Source: a virus
IMG/VR virus record: IMGVR_UViG_3300021067_000009
Span: 1-47,578 of that record
DNA: 47,578 bases
Strand: one strand, 5' to 3'
Part shown: piece after piece, positions 35,306 to 43,199 of the stretch
How positions within the stretch are numbered: the first letter of the stretch is position 1
How the letters are laid out: the number at the start of each line of letters is the position of its first letter
Position numbers and translations under genes: made by a program
Notes under the pieces: generated by a model
The model's database searches: none
What the model saw: the letters and a program-made list of their open reading frames with translations, nothing else
Told to the model about the DNA's origin: nothing

Positions 35306-36133
35306 ATGCCTGCAACACTTCGCGAAGGCCTTCCGCCCGTTCCACGGCGCATGCAGAAGCTTCCCCTGGATGATCGGGGATATCCGGTACCGTGGTTTGT
35401 GGAGTGGGTAGACGGTAAACCTGACTTTCGCATCATGGATGCCAGGAAGCTTGTGAAGGCTGTTAGGTTCGGCAGCTGCTGGCTCTGCGGTGAGCCTCTT
35501 GGGCGGCTTAGAACCTATGTCATCGGGCCCATGTGCGCGATCAATCGCACCACGGGGGAACCTGGCTCGCACCTGGAATGCGCGCGCTTTGCCGCAACGG
35601 CCTGCCCGTTTTTGACTTTGCCCAAGGCACAGCGACGCGAGGCGAACCTGCCCGAGCACGAAAAAGCGCCGGGCTTTCACCTTAACCGCAACCCCGGGGT
35701 CTCGCTTTTGTGGACCACGGACGAGTTCGGTACTTTCATGCCACACAAGGGCAATCAATCAGGACTTCCGCTGATACACCTGGGGAAACCTAAGCAGGTG
35801 GAGTGGTACGCGCAGGGCCGCGCCGCCTCCTACGATGAAATCATGGAGTCGATCACCTCCGGCCTGCCGAACCTGCAGGCGGTTGCCGAGCAAGAAGGCC
35901 TGCAGGCTGTCATGGATCTTGGCAAGGCGACGGGCGAGGCAATGAAGCTGCTGCCCAAGCCGTTTGGGTGCGAGCCTGGCTTAGTGTGCGGTCGCAACGG
36001 TTGCACCGGGAGCATCCGCGAGCGTCCCCCCGAGAACTGTACGTGCCACATTGCCCCGCCCTGTGGCGACTGCACCGAGAACCGCACCTATTGCCCCGTG
36101 TGCGGCTGGGAAGGCAAGGGGGATGCGCCGTGA
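35306..36133 (+). CDS. Cys-rich protein, conserved in phages (275 aa)
   Basis: The ATG follows AGGAGCC. RRMQKLPLDDRGYPVPWFVE, DARKLVKAVRFGSCWLCGEP, YVIGPMCAINRTTGEPGSHL, ECARFAATACPFLTLPKAQR, NRNPGVSLLWTTDEFG. This 'P-x-D-x-R-G-x-P-V-P-W-F-V ... C-W-x-C-G-x-x-L-G ... F-V-I-G-P-M-C-x-x-N-R ... H-x-x-C-A ... C-P-F-L' pattern is one I recall from actinobacterial and phage proteins. The C-terminus has more Cys pairs (CGRNGCTGS, CTCHIAPPCGDC, CPVCGW). Several zinc sites are likely; its molecular role is unknown. Confidence 0.65.
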   Translation: MPATLREGLPPVPRRMQKLPLDDRGYPVPWFVEWVDGKPDFRIMDARKLVKAVRFGSCWLCGEPLGRLRTYVIGPMCAINRTTGEPGSHLECARFAATACPFLTLPKAQRREANLPEHEKAPGFHLNRNPGVSLLWTTDEFGTFMPHKGNQSGLPLIHLGKPKQVEWYAQGRAASYDEIMESITSGLPNLQAVAEQEGLQAVMDLGKATGEAMKLLPKPFGCEPGLVCGRNGCTGSIRERPPENCTCHIAPPCGDCTENRTYCPVCGWEGKGDAP

Positions 36134-36678
36134 GTCTTGCAAGCCGAGGCCTGCGCAGCGCGGCCGAGCTCGCCGCCCAAAAGCCACACGGCACGCGCAT
36201 CCGCTATATGGGCGGCTGCAAGTGCCTGCACTGCCGCATGGCGAACAGCAACTATGAGACGGCGCGCGCGGCAGCGCGGCGCGCAGGGTTCACTAACAAA
36301 GTGGTGGATGCCGCGCCAGCGCGCAAGCACATCTTTGCGCTCTCGCGCGCCGGTGTCGGCCGCAACATGGTGGCGCTGTGCGCGGGGGTTGCCAAAACGG
36401 TCGTGTGCGAGATCCGCAGCGGCAAGAAGCTACGCGCGCGCGAAGAAACGATCCGCAAGATTCTGGCGGTCACGAAAGACTGCAAAGGCGAGAAGGCCTT
36501 GATTCCCGCCGCCCGCGCCTGGCACATGCTGAATCAGTTGCTGGGCGAGGGATTCTCGCGCGCGGAGCTCGCGCGGCGCATGGGCTACAAGAGCCCCGCA
36601 CTGCAGATCAATAAAAAGCGCATCACCGCGCGCAGTGAGCAGCGCATCAAACGGCTCTACAGTCAGGTCATGGTATGA
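36130..36678 (+). CDS. Putative DNA-binding protein with Cys motif and two HTH-like regions
   Basis: A 182-residue protein with a GTG start. KPHGTRIRYMGGCKCLHCRM ANSNYE is a 'HGT-R-x-x-Y-x-x-G-C-x-C-x-x-C-R' motif I recall from phage and actinobacterial proteins. Two later regions (HIFALSRAGVGRNMVALCAG, then VAKTVVCEIRSGKK; and GFSRAELARRMGYKSPALQI, then NKKRITARSEQRIKRLY) look like HTH units. It ends overlapping the ATPase start. A regulator or DNA-targeting partner of the ATPase is possible. Confidence 0.6.
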   Translation: MSLASRGLRSAAELAAQKPHGTRIRYMGGCKCLHCRMANSNYETARAAARRAGFTNKVVDAAPARKHIFALSRAGVGRNMVALCAGVAKTVVCEIRSGKKLRAREETIRKILAVTKDCKGEKALIPAARAWHMLNQLLGEGFSRAELARRMGYKSPALQINKKRITARSEQRIKRLYSQVMV

Positions 36679-38459
36679 AGAAGTACATCAATATCGGCTC
36701 GATGAAGGTCCCGCTCGATTCCTACGTCACCACGGGCACGGCGCTCTTGGGCACCAAAGGATCGGGCAAGACCTATACCGCCAAGGGCATCGCCGAGCAG
36801 CTGCTCGATTTGAAGGTGCCCATCATCGTCTTTGATCCGATCGGCAAGTGGCGCTGGCTGAAAGTGCCTGCAGGGCGCGGCGGTCGGGGCTACAAAGTCG
36901 TCGTCGCCGGCGGGCAGGCGCCGGATCTGCCGCTGAACCCGCAGAGCGCTACCGCGATCGTGCGCGCGGCGATCAAAGAGAACATACCGCTGGTGCTCGA
37001 TTTCTACGACAAGCGGTTGAGCAAGGCGGACTGGCGCAAGATCGTGCAAACCTGCTTTAGAACGCTCCTGTACGAGAACGAAGGCCTGCGGCACATCTTT
37101 TTGGAGGAAACGGCCGAGTTTGCACCGCAAAAGGTGCTCGATGGCGAGACTTACGCGGAAGTAGAGAAGCTCGTGCGCATGGGCGGCAATGCCTCTTTGG
37201 GCATCACGCTCATCAATCAGCGCTCCCAGGAAGTGAATAAGGCGGTGCTCGATCTGTGTGACAACCTGGTGCTTCTGAAGCAACGCGGGGCCCACGCGAT
37301 CGACAACTTGGAGAAGTGGCTCGATCGAATCGCGCCGGACTCCGCACAGGAGATCGCCAAGGAACTGCCTAACCTCAAGCCCGGGGAGTGCTGGGTGTTT
37401 ACGGCCGATGCAGAGCGCCCGGTGCGCACGCGCGGGGATGCGATTAACTCTTTCCACCCCGATCGCACCAAGCCCGAGGCGGACGCATCCGCGCGCGCGG
37501 CCGCGGACCCGAGTGATTTCGTCAAGCGTCTCTCCGGTGAGCTCGACAAGGTGATCGAGGAAGCCGAGGCGAACGATCCCAAGCGCTTGCGGACCCAGAT
37601 CGCCGAGCTGCAAAGGCAGCTGCGCGAGAAGAACTCTGTTCATGCGCAGCCCCCGGCCGAAGTCGCTACAAAGATCATGGCAGCCGAGCAGCGTGGCTAT
37701 GAGAAGGGCATGCGCGATGCTGCTAGAGCTGCGGCTGAAGGCGCCATAAAGCTCAAAAAGCGCCTCAAGCAAGCGGTCGATGAAGCCTTCGATGGCAGTG
37801 AGCAGAGGCACCTGGAAGGGCCCGGGAAAATAGTGTTTGCGCCAATCCCGAACGAATGGGACCGGCCAAAGGAGGTGGTCGATAGCACGAGCATCCTGCG
37901 CACGCGCAAGATGACGCGCGAGCAGGTTGAAAAGGAATTTCCTGGCGTGCAAATCTCCGGCGATCGCCCGCCGGTGCAGCAGCGCATCCTCAATACGCTT
38001 GCGGAGCTCGAGCGGCTCGACGTGATGCGCCCGCAGAAAGAGCTGGTGGCGTTTTTTGCCAACTATGCCAATGTGCGCTCCAAGGGCTTCGCCAACGCCA
38101 TTGGGGCGCTGAACTCTCAAGGCCTGGTCGAATACCCTGAGCCCGGGCGCGTGTGCCTGACGGAAAAAGGCGCCGAGCTGGCCGTATACCCTGAAGCTCC
38201 ACGCTCGCCGGCGGACGTGCAGCAGCGGGTGATGCAGCTGCTCGGGGGCGCTTGCTCGCGGATTCTCAAGCCGCTGATCGAGTCGTATCCCATAACGATT
38301 CCGCGCGTCGAGCTCGCGGCGGAAGCCGGATACGAGAACGTGCGCTCCAAGGGCTTCGCCAACATGCTCGGGCGGCTACGTTCCTTGGGATTCGTGGATT
38401 ACGACAAGGGGAGCGTCTCGGCGAATCCGGTGCTGTTCCTACAGGAGCGGCGCCAGTGA
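36675..38459 (+). CDS. HerA/FtsK-like ATPase with duplicated winged-helix C-terminus
   Basis: A 594-residue protein. Walker A GTKGSGKT (26-33), Walker B HIFLEETAEFAP (IFLEE 141-145) and a sensor segment SLGITLINQRSQEVNKAVLD. These fit the HerA/DUF87 AAA-type DNA-pumping ATPases. Residues about 275-345 are a charged coiled region. The C-terminus has two similar winged-helix-like blocks: PPVQQRILNTLAELERLDVM ... VRSKGFANAIGALNSQGLVE and SPADVQQRVMQLLGGA ... VRSKGFANMLGRLRSLGFVD. The context of exonuclease and RecT suggests DNA translocation or end-processing. It lacks a nuclease domain of its own. Confidence 0.8.
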   Translation: MKKYINIGSMKVPLDSYVTTGTALLGTKGSGKTYTAKGIAEQLLDLKVPIIVFDPIGKWRWLKVPAGRGGRGYKVVVAGGQAPDLPLNPQSATAIVRAAIKENIPLVLDFYDKRLSKADWRKIVQTCFRTLLYENEGLRHIFLEETAEFAPQKVLDGETYAEVEKLVRMGGNASLGITLINQRSQEVNKAVLDLCDNLVLLKQRGAHAIDNLEKWLDRIAPDSAQEIAKELPNLKPGECWVFTADAERPVRTRGDAINSFHPDRTKPEADASARAAADPSDFVKRLSGELDKVIEEAEANDPKRLRTQIAELQRQLREKNSVHAQPPAEVATKIMAAEQRGYEKGMRDAARAAAEGAIKLKKRLKQAVDEAFDGSEQRHLEGPGKIVFAPIPNEWDRPKEVVDSTSILRTRKMTREQVEKEFPGVQISGDRPPVQQRILNTLAELERLDVMRPQKELVAFFANYANVRSKGFANAIGALNSQGLVEYPEPGRVCLTEKGAELAVYPEAPRSPADVQQRVMQLLGGACSRILKPLIESYPITIPRVELAAEAGYENVRSKGFANMLGRLRSLGFVDYDKGSVSANPVLFLQERRQ

Positions 38460-38590
38460 CCCATTCACGCCGCAAGAGCCGCCGCGCGCGCAGGCAGATC
38501 GCTTTCCAAACATGCAAAAAGAAGGCGGCGCAGCTGCGCCGCTGCAAACGCCACCGACGTACCCAAGGGGATTCTTCATGCCCAAGCTGA
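38456..38590 (+). CDS. Possible tiny basic protein (44 aa)
   Basis: GTG overlapping the ATPase stop (GTGA). The peptide THSRRKSRRARRQIAFQTCK is followed by KKAAQLRRCKRHRRTQG. It is extremely Arg/Lys-rich with two to three Cys. Its coding sequence includes a perfect 18-bp palindrome. It may be a real DNA- or RNA-binding peptide or a chance frame over a structured spacer. Confidence 0.4.
   Translation: MTHSRRKSRRARRQIAFQTCKKKAAQLRRCKRHRRTQGDSSCPS
38525..38542. repeat. Perfect 18-bp GC-rich palindrome
   Basis: GCGGCGCAGCTGCGCCGC reads identically on both strands. It lies 36 nt upstream of the next gene's start. There is no U-run, so it could be a dimer-binding site or an mRNA cruciform-type element. 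Confidence 0.6.
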
Positions 38591-38859
38591 TGAAAATAAA
38601 AGAATCGAAAGATTTGACCGAATCCGAATGGATGATCGTGACCGAGGCGATCTTCTCAATGGGAGTACTCGCGAGCCTGCAAGCTCGCTGGGATGAGCTG
38701 CCCGAGGGGTGCCCGGCGCGAGAACGCCTGGAGCCGTGGCTTGAGCAGTCGCGAGAACACTGCGCGCGGCTGTGCACGGAAGCGCTCTCGATCATCAATC
38801 TGTCTTCCATCACCACTGAAGCGAAGGCCTTAATAGATGCCTTAGGAGGCGAGCTGTGA
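38578..38859 (+). CDS. Helical hypothetical protein (93 aa)
   Basis: AAGGGG lies 8 nt before ATG. MPKLMKIKESKDLTESEWMI, then VTEAIFSMGVLASLQARWDE and EQSREHCARLCTEALSIINL. It is almost wholly helical, with two Cys near the middle of a helix. No family recognised; it overlaps the next GTG by 4 nt. Confidence 0.5.
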   Translation: MPKLMKIKESKDLTESEWMIVTEAIFSMGVLASLQARWDELPEGCPARERLEPWLEQSREHCARLCTEALSIINLSSITTEAKALIDALGGEL

Positions 38860-39248
38860 TCCACCTTGAAAATATCATTGCGCTTTGGTTCGTCACCCTT
38901 CCCAAAACGGGTGATTACCTCGCGGCGCTTCTGCGCAACAAAGACGGCGGGTGCGAGCTGAAACTGCGCCTTCGCGAGTATTGCCAGGGCCCGGACGGTA
39001 AGGGCCCGGGCCGCTGCAGCTGCGAAGATACAAAGCACTGGTATCACGTCAAGCAGGGTAACTTTACGGAAGAGCAGATGATCGAGTCCGCGCGCTCTGT
39101 GGCGCTGTCGATCCAAAAGCAATACGGCGGGGAGTACTGCGAGCGTCACCGCAAGGGCCTAAGCGTTGAAGATTTCGTGGAGGTGCTCAATGAGCTTCCC
39201 TATTTCACCGTCAAAAAGGTTCAGATCCGTGGCGCAACAATCCACTAG
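38856..39248 (+). CDS. Hypothetical protein with Cys/His motif (130 aa)
   Basis: GTG start. MIHLENIIALWFVTLPKTGD, ELKLRLREYCQGPDGKGPGR, CSCEDTKHWYHVKQGNFTEE, SIQKQYGGEYCERHRKGLSV. The C-x-C ... H ... H and C..H segments might bind zinc. The final part (EDFVEVLNELPYFTVKKVQI) resembles a small alpha/beta end. No family recognised. Confidence 0.5.
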   Translation: MIHLENIIALWFVTLPKTGDYLAALLRNKDGGCELKLRLREYCQGPDGKGPGRCSCEDTKHWYHVKQGNFTEEQMIESARSVALSIQKQYGGEYCERHRKGLSVEDFVEVLNELPYFTVKKVQIRGATIH

Positions 39249-39381
39249 CGAGCGCGGGTGGTATTGGCTTTTTTTGCGCAGCAAGGGGCAGCGCTCCGAG
39301 ATCCAAGGCGGCGCGCCGCCGCCGCTGTGGGTGCGCTGTGTCGCCAGGGTCGTTTTCGGTTGGAGGTGTGTGAAGTTATGA
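39229..39381 (+). CDS. Small basic protein (50 aa)
   Basis: GTG preceded by AAAGG at a 9-nt spacing. VAQQSTSERGWYWLFLRSKG, then QRSEIQGGAPPPLWVRCVAR and a hydrophobic end. Its stop overlaps the next ATG (ATGA). The overlapping chain supports reality; sequence features do not identify it. An ATG at 39190 in frame is another start. Confidence 0.4.
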   Translation: MAQQSTSERGWYWLFLRSKGQRSEIQGGAPPPLWVRCVARVVFGWRCVKL

Positions 39382-39743
39382 GCGAGGAAGTGCGTGAGGA
39401 CTTAGGGAACTGCTGTGCGTGCCTTGGTACGCAGAACGTGAACAACATCATGTGCATGCCGTTTGAGGGCCCGCCAGGCTTTCAGGGCTGGGGATGCATG
39501 ATATGCGGTATCCCGACTCGGGGAGCGATCGCCGTGCTGTGCGACACATGCGTCGAGCTGGGCGCGGTGCCAAGATACATCGTCGGCGGGAGATTCGTAT
39601 CGAGCACGATGCGGGTAACGCTCGATGGCTTTGAGCGCAAGGCCTTCGATCACATCGAGGCGCGGCACGCCGAGTACGACAGGATCGAGCTTATCGAGGA
39701 TGCGCTTTCGGACCTCGATGCGGAAGATTTCCCTTTTCATTAA
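39378..39743 (+). CDS. Putative zinc-binding protein (121 aa)
   Basis: Cys positions in GNCCACLGTQNVNNIMCMPF, GCMICGIPTRGAIAVLCDTC form a CxxC ... CxxC ... CxxC layout like a treble-clef or zinc ribbon. The second half (STMRVTLDGFERKAFDHIEA, HAEYDRIELIEDALSDLDAE) is helical and acidic. The gene precedes the CsrA gene, with a promoter-like sequence between. Function is unknown; RNA or protein recognition is a possibility. Confidence 0.55.
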   Translation: MSEEVREDLGNCCACLGTQNVNNIMCMPFEGPPGFQGWGCMICGIPTRGAIAVLCDTCVELGAVPRYIVGGRFVSSTMRVTLDGFERKAFDHIEARHAEYDRIELIEDALSDLDAEDFPFH

Positions 39744-39748
39744 GGGAT

Positions 39749-39778
39749 TTGTCGATAGTTGATTGATCTAACTATTAT
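39749..39778 (+). promoter_or_regulatory. Promoter-like sequence upstream of csrA
   Basis: TTGTCG (39749-39754), an 18-nt spacer and TATTAT (39773-39778). The region is distinctly AT-richer than the surroundings and lies directly before the csrA ribosome-binding site, so the transcript leader would be very short. Confidence 0.45.
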
Positions 39779-39794
39779 TAACTGGAGTATGGAA

Positions 39795-39992
39795 ATGCTT
39801 ATTCTAACGAGACGATTAGGTGAAACCGTGACCATTGGTGATGATGTCACCGTGACCATTCTCGGGATCAAAGGGAACCAAGTGCGCGTCGGCATCAACG
39901 CGCCAAAGCAGACGGCCGTGCACCGTGAAGAGATTTACGAGCGCATCAAGGCCGAGCAGGCGCAGCAGCATGCGGGCGGTGTTCATGGTTAG
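39795..39992 (+). CDS. csrA: Carbon storage regulator CsrA
   Basis: A 65-residue protein from [15 protein letters not shown], then [20 protein letters not shown] and [16 protein letters not shown]. The canonical elements are all present: N-terminal [17 protein letters not shown], and HREEI whose Arg (position 44) contacts RNA. The ATG at 39795 with GGAG upstream is chosen over an ATG two codons earlier. CsrA dimers bind A(N)GGA sites in mRNA leaders. A phage copy could rewire host translation or bind phage leaders. It is close to gammaproteobacterial CsrA, suggesting host acquisition. Confidence 0.92.
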   Translation: MLILTRRLGETVTIGDDVTVTILGIKGNQVRVGINAPKQTAVHREEIYERIKAEQAQQHAGGVHG

Positions 39993-41538
39993 CCCCGAGG
40001 GGGAGACACTACGACTCGTGGGCGTCAGCCGTATGGCTGGCGCCCCCGGGCTGGAGCTCACATTCGATCGCAAGCCCACCGAGCAGGAAATGGGCTTTGT
40101 GTACGAGCTCTACCGGCGCATCCCCCCGCGCCCGATACCCACGAAATTCAATGAACGCGATGTCGAGTGGATCGCTGCAATCAGCATCGCGCTGGGCGCG
40201 GATAGCGGGCACAACGTGCCATTAGCCCCCGATATCGATCTGTTCAAATCTCTTTTCCACCAGCTTGCGCTGCACTCGTACCGCGCCATCGATATCAGGG
40301 CGGCAGAGCAGCTGCCTCCGGAGTTTGACGAGGCGGGCAAAGACAACATGCGCGAGAAGGCGCGCGCGCGAAATAGCGAGTCGTTCGGGCATATGTCGGA
40401 TGAATGGGTGGCCGATCGGGTTCGCATGCTCATGCGCAACGATATGTACCACGAGGCCATTTGCACCGCCGGCCGCGATCGCATCATGCGCTTGTCGCTG
40501 CAGGTGGCGCAGCTCAAGGAAGAGTTGAAAACCTTGAGAGCCGGGGTCGATCTATGGCAGCACTTGAACAAGAAGCCTGAAGAGGCCTTGCCGCCCCCCT
40601 TGCCTGAGAAGGATCTGATGCTCATGGGCGTGGATATGGGCTCGGCCGCGGGCGACATGACAGGGATCTCGGCGCGCTGTCCGTGCGGGAAAATGCACGC
40701 CATCACGTATGACTCGGGCGGCTTTACGCTCGTACCAAGCGAGCTGCGGTGTGAGTGCGGGAAGGTTTCTCGGCTTGCGGATCTGCGCGACCCCTTCACT
40801 CGCTACCCCGAGGGCAGCCTATTCCAGCGCCACGACTCTACGGTGTACGTGATGACTCCTACAGCGCTCAGCTGGAAGAAGGTCGCAAAGATCGAGGACA
40901 GGCAGCCCTTCTGCGAGCTCGAGCCTGATAACGAGCACCACGATCTTAGAGGCGGTGTGGTGTGCCTCATGTGCTACAACCGCGTGGCGAAGAAGGCCTC
41001 CCAGTTGCGCGAGGTGCCGAGTGCTTGGATGCGCCCGGTTCGCGTCGCCGGCCATCCGGCCGAGCCCGTAGAGCACGATGTCGAGCTTTGCTACGGGGAT
41101 GACAGTCCGGAGGGCACAGGCTGGATCCCGCTGTATGTACGCAGGTCCGAAGAGGAGCAAGCCGTGCTTCGCTTGCAGGAAATCAACCCTGACCACGTGA
41201 TCTGTCCGGCCTGCGCGCACCAGTTCCGCGCGATCCCCTTGAACGTGCAACAGAAGATCTCCCAGCTCTCGGGTGCCCAGGCGATCGACTGCCCGAACTG
41301 CAAGGGCACCGGGGAGTACGAGCCAGGCGCGACCTGCCTGCTCTGTCGCGGGTGCAAGCGCGTGCTGGTGAAGGAGCTTCCGGATCCAGGCCGGCCGGTG
41401 CGTCCGCATCGAAGCGGCGGCGGGACGCCGGCGCCCGGGCACGATCCGATCGGCGATATGCTGCGGGCCATTCCGATCGCCGGCACGATCAACGTGGATA
41501 ACCCGCGCGACCCGATCCATAAGGAGTGGAAGCTGTGA
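39985..41538 (+). CDS. Large hypothetical protein with zinc motifs (517 aa)
   Basis: The start at 39985 ([16 protein letters not shown]) overlaps csrA by 8 nt; an ATG at 39970 is also possible. The N-terminal half is helical ([40 protein letters not shown]). The middle has [19 protein letters not shown] and [16 protein letters not shown]; the C-terminal part has [26 protein letters not shown] and [10 protein letters not shown] (DnaJ-like CxxCxGxG). It contains multiple Cys4-type zinc sites. No enzyme motif is clear, and its function is unknown. Confidence 0.55.
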   Translation: MVSPEGETLRLVGVSRMAGAPGLELTFDRKPTEQEMGFVYELYRRIPPRPIPTKFNERDVEWIAAISIALGADSGHNVPLAPDIDLFKSLFHQLALHSYRAIDIRAAEQLPPEFDEAGKDNMREKARARNSESFGHMSDEWVADRVRMLMRNDMYHEAICTAGRDRIMRLSLQVAQLKEELKTLRAGVDLWQHLNKKPEEALPPPLPEKDLMLMGVDMGSAAGDMTGISARCPCGKMHAITYDSGGFTLVPSELRCECGKVSRLADLRDPFTRYPEGSLFQRHDSTVYVMTPTALSWKKVAKIEDRQPFCELEPDNEHHDLRGGVVCLMCYNRVAKKASQLREVPSAWMRPVRVAGHPAEPVEHDVELCYGDDSPEGTGWIPLYVRRSEEEQAVLRLQEINPDHVICPACAHQFRAIPLNVQQKISQLSGAQAIDCPNCKGTGEYEPGATCLLCRGCKRVLVKELPDPGRPVRPHRSGGGTPAPGHDPIGDMLRAIPIAGTINVDNPRDPIHKEWKL

Positions 41539-41894
41539 GCGTCGTCATCGGGGTCAATGATCCTGAGTCCGTCAAGGCCTCGCTGGTGGCCGTGCGCGAG
41601 CTGCTCGCCGATAAGTCCCGCCACACGACCCGCGTCTATGCCCGTAATGAACGTGGGGCGCACGTAGATGCGGAGTCATCGCGTGCGGTGTGCTGGTGTT
41701 TGGTGGGCGCGGTGAGAAAGGTGACGGACTACAAAAAGCGCCAGTATCACTATAACTGGGTGCTCAACGCGCTATTCAAAGCGTCCGGGTACGAGGGGAT
41801 TTATGAGCTGAACGACCAGCCAAAAAGCCACAAGAAAGTGCTGAAGCTGCTGGACAAGGCGATCGCGGAGGTCTCATGCGCATCGAGCCAATAA
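41535..41894 (+). CDS. DUF6197-like protein
   Basis: A 119-residue protein with a GTG start overlapping the preceding TGA. ESVKASLVAVRELLADKSRH, then RAVCWCLVGAVRKVTDYKKR and IYELNDQPKSHKKVLKLLDK, AIAEV. The pattern 'h-x-x-R-x-L-L-x-D ... x-A-V-C-W-C-x-x-G-A-h-x ... h-N-D-x-x-x-x-x-K-V-L-x-x-h-D-x-A-I' matches what I recall of DUF6197 proteins in phages and bacteria. Function is unknown. Confidence 0.6.
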   Translation: MSVVIGVNDPESVKASLVAVRELLADKSRHTTRVYARNERGAHVDAESSRAVCWCLVGAVRKVTDYKKRQYHYNWVLNALFKASGYEGIYELNDQPKSHKKVLKLLDKAIAEVSCASSQ

Positions 41895-42394
41895 GCGTCA
41901 AAGCGCTGCGCATTGTCGATGCGCCTACCCTCGACCCGATCACGGTCATTCTGCGCGACTTGGGCAAGGGGCAGGGCCAGGTGATGATCGAGTGCTACGG
42001 GTCCTGCTGGACCGCGTATTGGGGGGCCATGGGTGAGGATGTGACGCTGCGGCAGTTTCTGGTGCGGGTGGATCTGTCGTACCTGGTGGATCGGCTGCAG
42101 GATCCAATACGCCGAAACACGCGCCGATCGACCGAGTACCTCGCCAAGATTCTCGTCGTGGTGCGCGCGGTGCTGCGGGCAGAAGAGGAAGAGGAAAAGG
42201 CCAGGCCAGGCAGCAAGTGCGAGAGCTGCCTGGGATCGGGTACCGAGCCCTGCAGGGACTGCGGAGGCTCCGGTTGGGATCCTTCGCTTCCGAGCGCTGA
42301 AGCACAGTGGAGCGAACAGGAGCTTGAGACACTCCGCGCCCGCGGCTCGGCGCCGGCCGAGCTCAATTCAATTCAACCCAAGGGGGAATCATGA
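41876..42394 (+). CDS. Phage protein with DnaJ-like zinc motif (172 aa)
   Basis: MRIEPISVKALRIVDAPTLD, then GQVMIECYGSCWTAYWGAMG, TLRQFLVRVDLSYLVDRLQD. The second segment matches a conserved phage motif 'GSCWTAYWGAMG ... F', seen in proteins of unknown function. Near the C-terminus KCESCLGSGTEPCRDCGGSG has two CxxCxGxG repeats. It overlaps the previous gene by 19 nt and the deformylase by 4 nt. Confidence 0.6.
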   Translation: MRIEPISVKALRIVDAPTLDPITVILRDLGKGQGQVMIECYGSCWTAYWGAMGEDVTLRQFLVRVDLSYLVDRLQDPIRRNTRRSTEYLAKILVVVRAVLRAEEEEEKARPGSKCESCLGSGTEPCRDCGGSGWDPSLPSAEAQWSEQELETLRARGSAPAELNSIQPKGES

Positions 42395-42900
42395 AGCTGA
42401 AGATACTCCAATACCCTAACGAGCAGCTGCGCCAGGTCGCGCGCGCGGTGGATGTGGGCCCAGAGGGCCTCGAGCCTTATCTGCAGGACATCAAGAACCT
42501 GCGCGATACCTTCAGGGCCGCTCACAACTGCATTGGGCTGGCAGCGCCTCAGATCGGGATTCCGCTGCGCATCATCATCGTGGACATCACGCTGAAGTTC
42601 ACCGAGACGTATCTGATGATAAATCCGGTGATCGTGAAGGAAGGCGCCGAGCAGCAATCCGTGCGCGATGGCTGCATGAGCGTGCGCAACGGGCAGTGGT
42701 TCGAGCGCACCAAGCGCCCCAAGCGCCTCACCGTTGAGTGGCGTGAAGAAAGTGGCGCCATTCGCCGGCAGAAGTTCTCCGGGCTTCTTGCGGCGGTGAT
42801 TCATCATGAAGTGGATCACTTGAACGGGGTGCTGTTTATCGATCGACTGGAGGCGGGCCGTCTGCCGCCACCGATCGAGCCGGTTGCTGAAGTCGCTTAA
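42391..42900 (+). CDS. def: Peptide deformylase
   Basis: A 169-residue protein with the three metal/catalytic motifs: CIGLAAPQIG (G49-Q54), RDGCMSV (Cys95) and HHEVDHLNG (His139, Glu140, His143). It removes the N-formyl group from nascent proteins in the cytoplasm. The usual EGCLS motif is here DGCMS: the Cys metal ligand is kept while the neighbouring Glu is Asp. Motif I reads IGLAAPQ with the usual first Gly replaced by Cys-Ile context (N-C-I-G). Complete length suggests activity. Phage deformylases are known in some marine and enteric phages. Confidence 0.88.
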   Translation: MKLKILQYPNEQLRQVARAVDVGPEGLEPYLQDIKNLRDTFRAAHNCIGLAAPQIGIPLRIIIVDITLKFTETYLMINPVIVKEGAEQQSVRDGCMSVRNGQWFERTKRPKRLTVEWREESGAIRRQKFSGLLAAVIHHEVDHLNGVLFIDRLEAGRLPPPIEPVAEVA

Positions 42901-42911
42901 GGGGGGCGTGT

Positions 42912-43199
42912 ATGGGCGATGCTGCTGAACTGTTGCTGGAAGGGGTGTTGTGCGTCGGGTGCTCGACCCCCCTCTTGGGGCCTTCCCCTGCAGGCTTTCC
43001 GGAGTACTGCTCGGAAGCGTGCGCGCTCGAGCATGGCGTGGTGCCCGATGAGGATGACGACGACGATTGGGATGAGATCGAGGACGATGAGCCGCTCGAG
43101 GATGATGAGTTCGATGATTGGGACGAAGAAGACGAGGAAGAAGAGGACGATATCGAAGAGGAAGATGACGGGCGGGACGATGATTTTTACTCGTGGTAA
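42912..43199 (+). CDS. Zinc-knuckle-like protein with extremely acidic tail
   Basis: A 95-residue protein. N-terminal LCVGCSTPLLGPSPAGFPEY CSEAC gives CxxC ... CxxxC spacing like an MYM or treble-clef site (Cys14, 17, 33 and 37 approx.). The final 50 residues are almost all Asp/Glu with Trp/Phe (DDDDDWDEIEDDEPLEDDEF). Such tails mimic DNA or bind basic proteins in other phage inhibitors, which makes it an interesting candidate host-takeover or anti-defence factor. The function is unknown. Confidence 0.55.
   Translation: MGDAAELLLEGVLCVGCSTPLLGPSPAGFPEYCSEACALEHGVVPDEDDDDDWDEIEDDEPLEDDEFDDWDEEDEEEEDDIEEEDDGRDDDFYSW

Noticed and set aside
36663-38120. 485-codon minus-strand open frame
   Set aside because: Antisense to the HerA-like ATPase, whose Walker motifs prove the sense strand.
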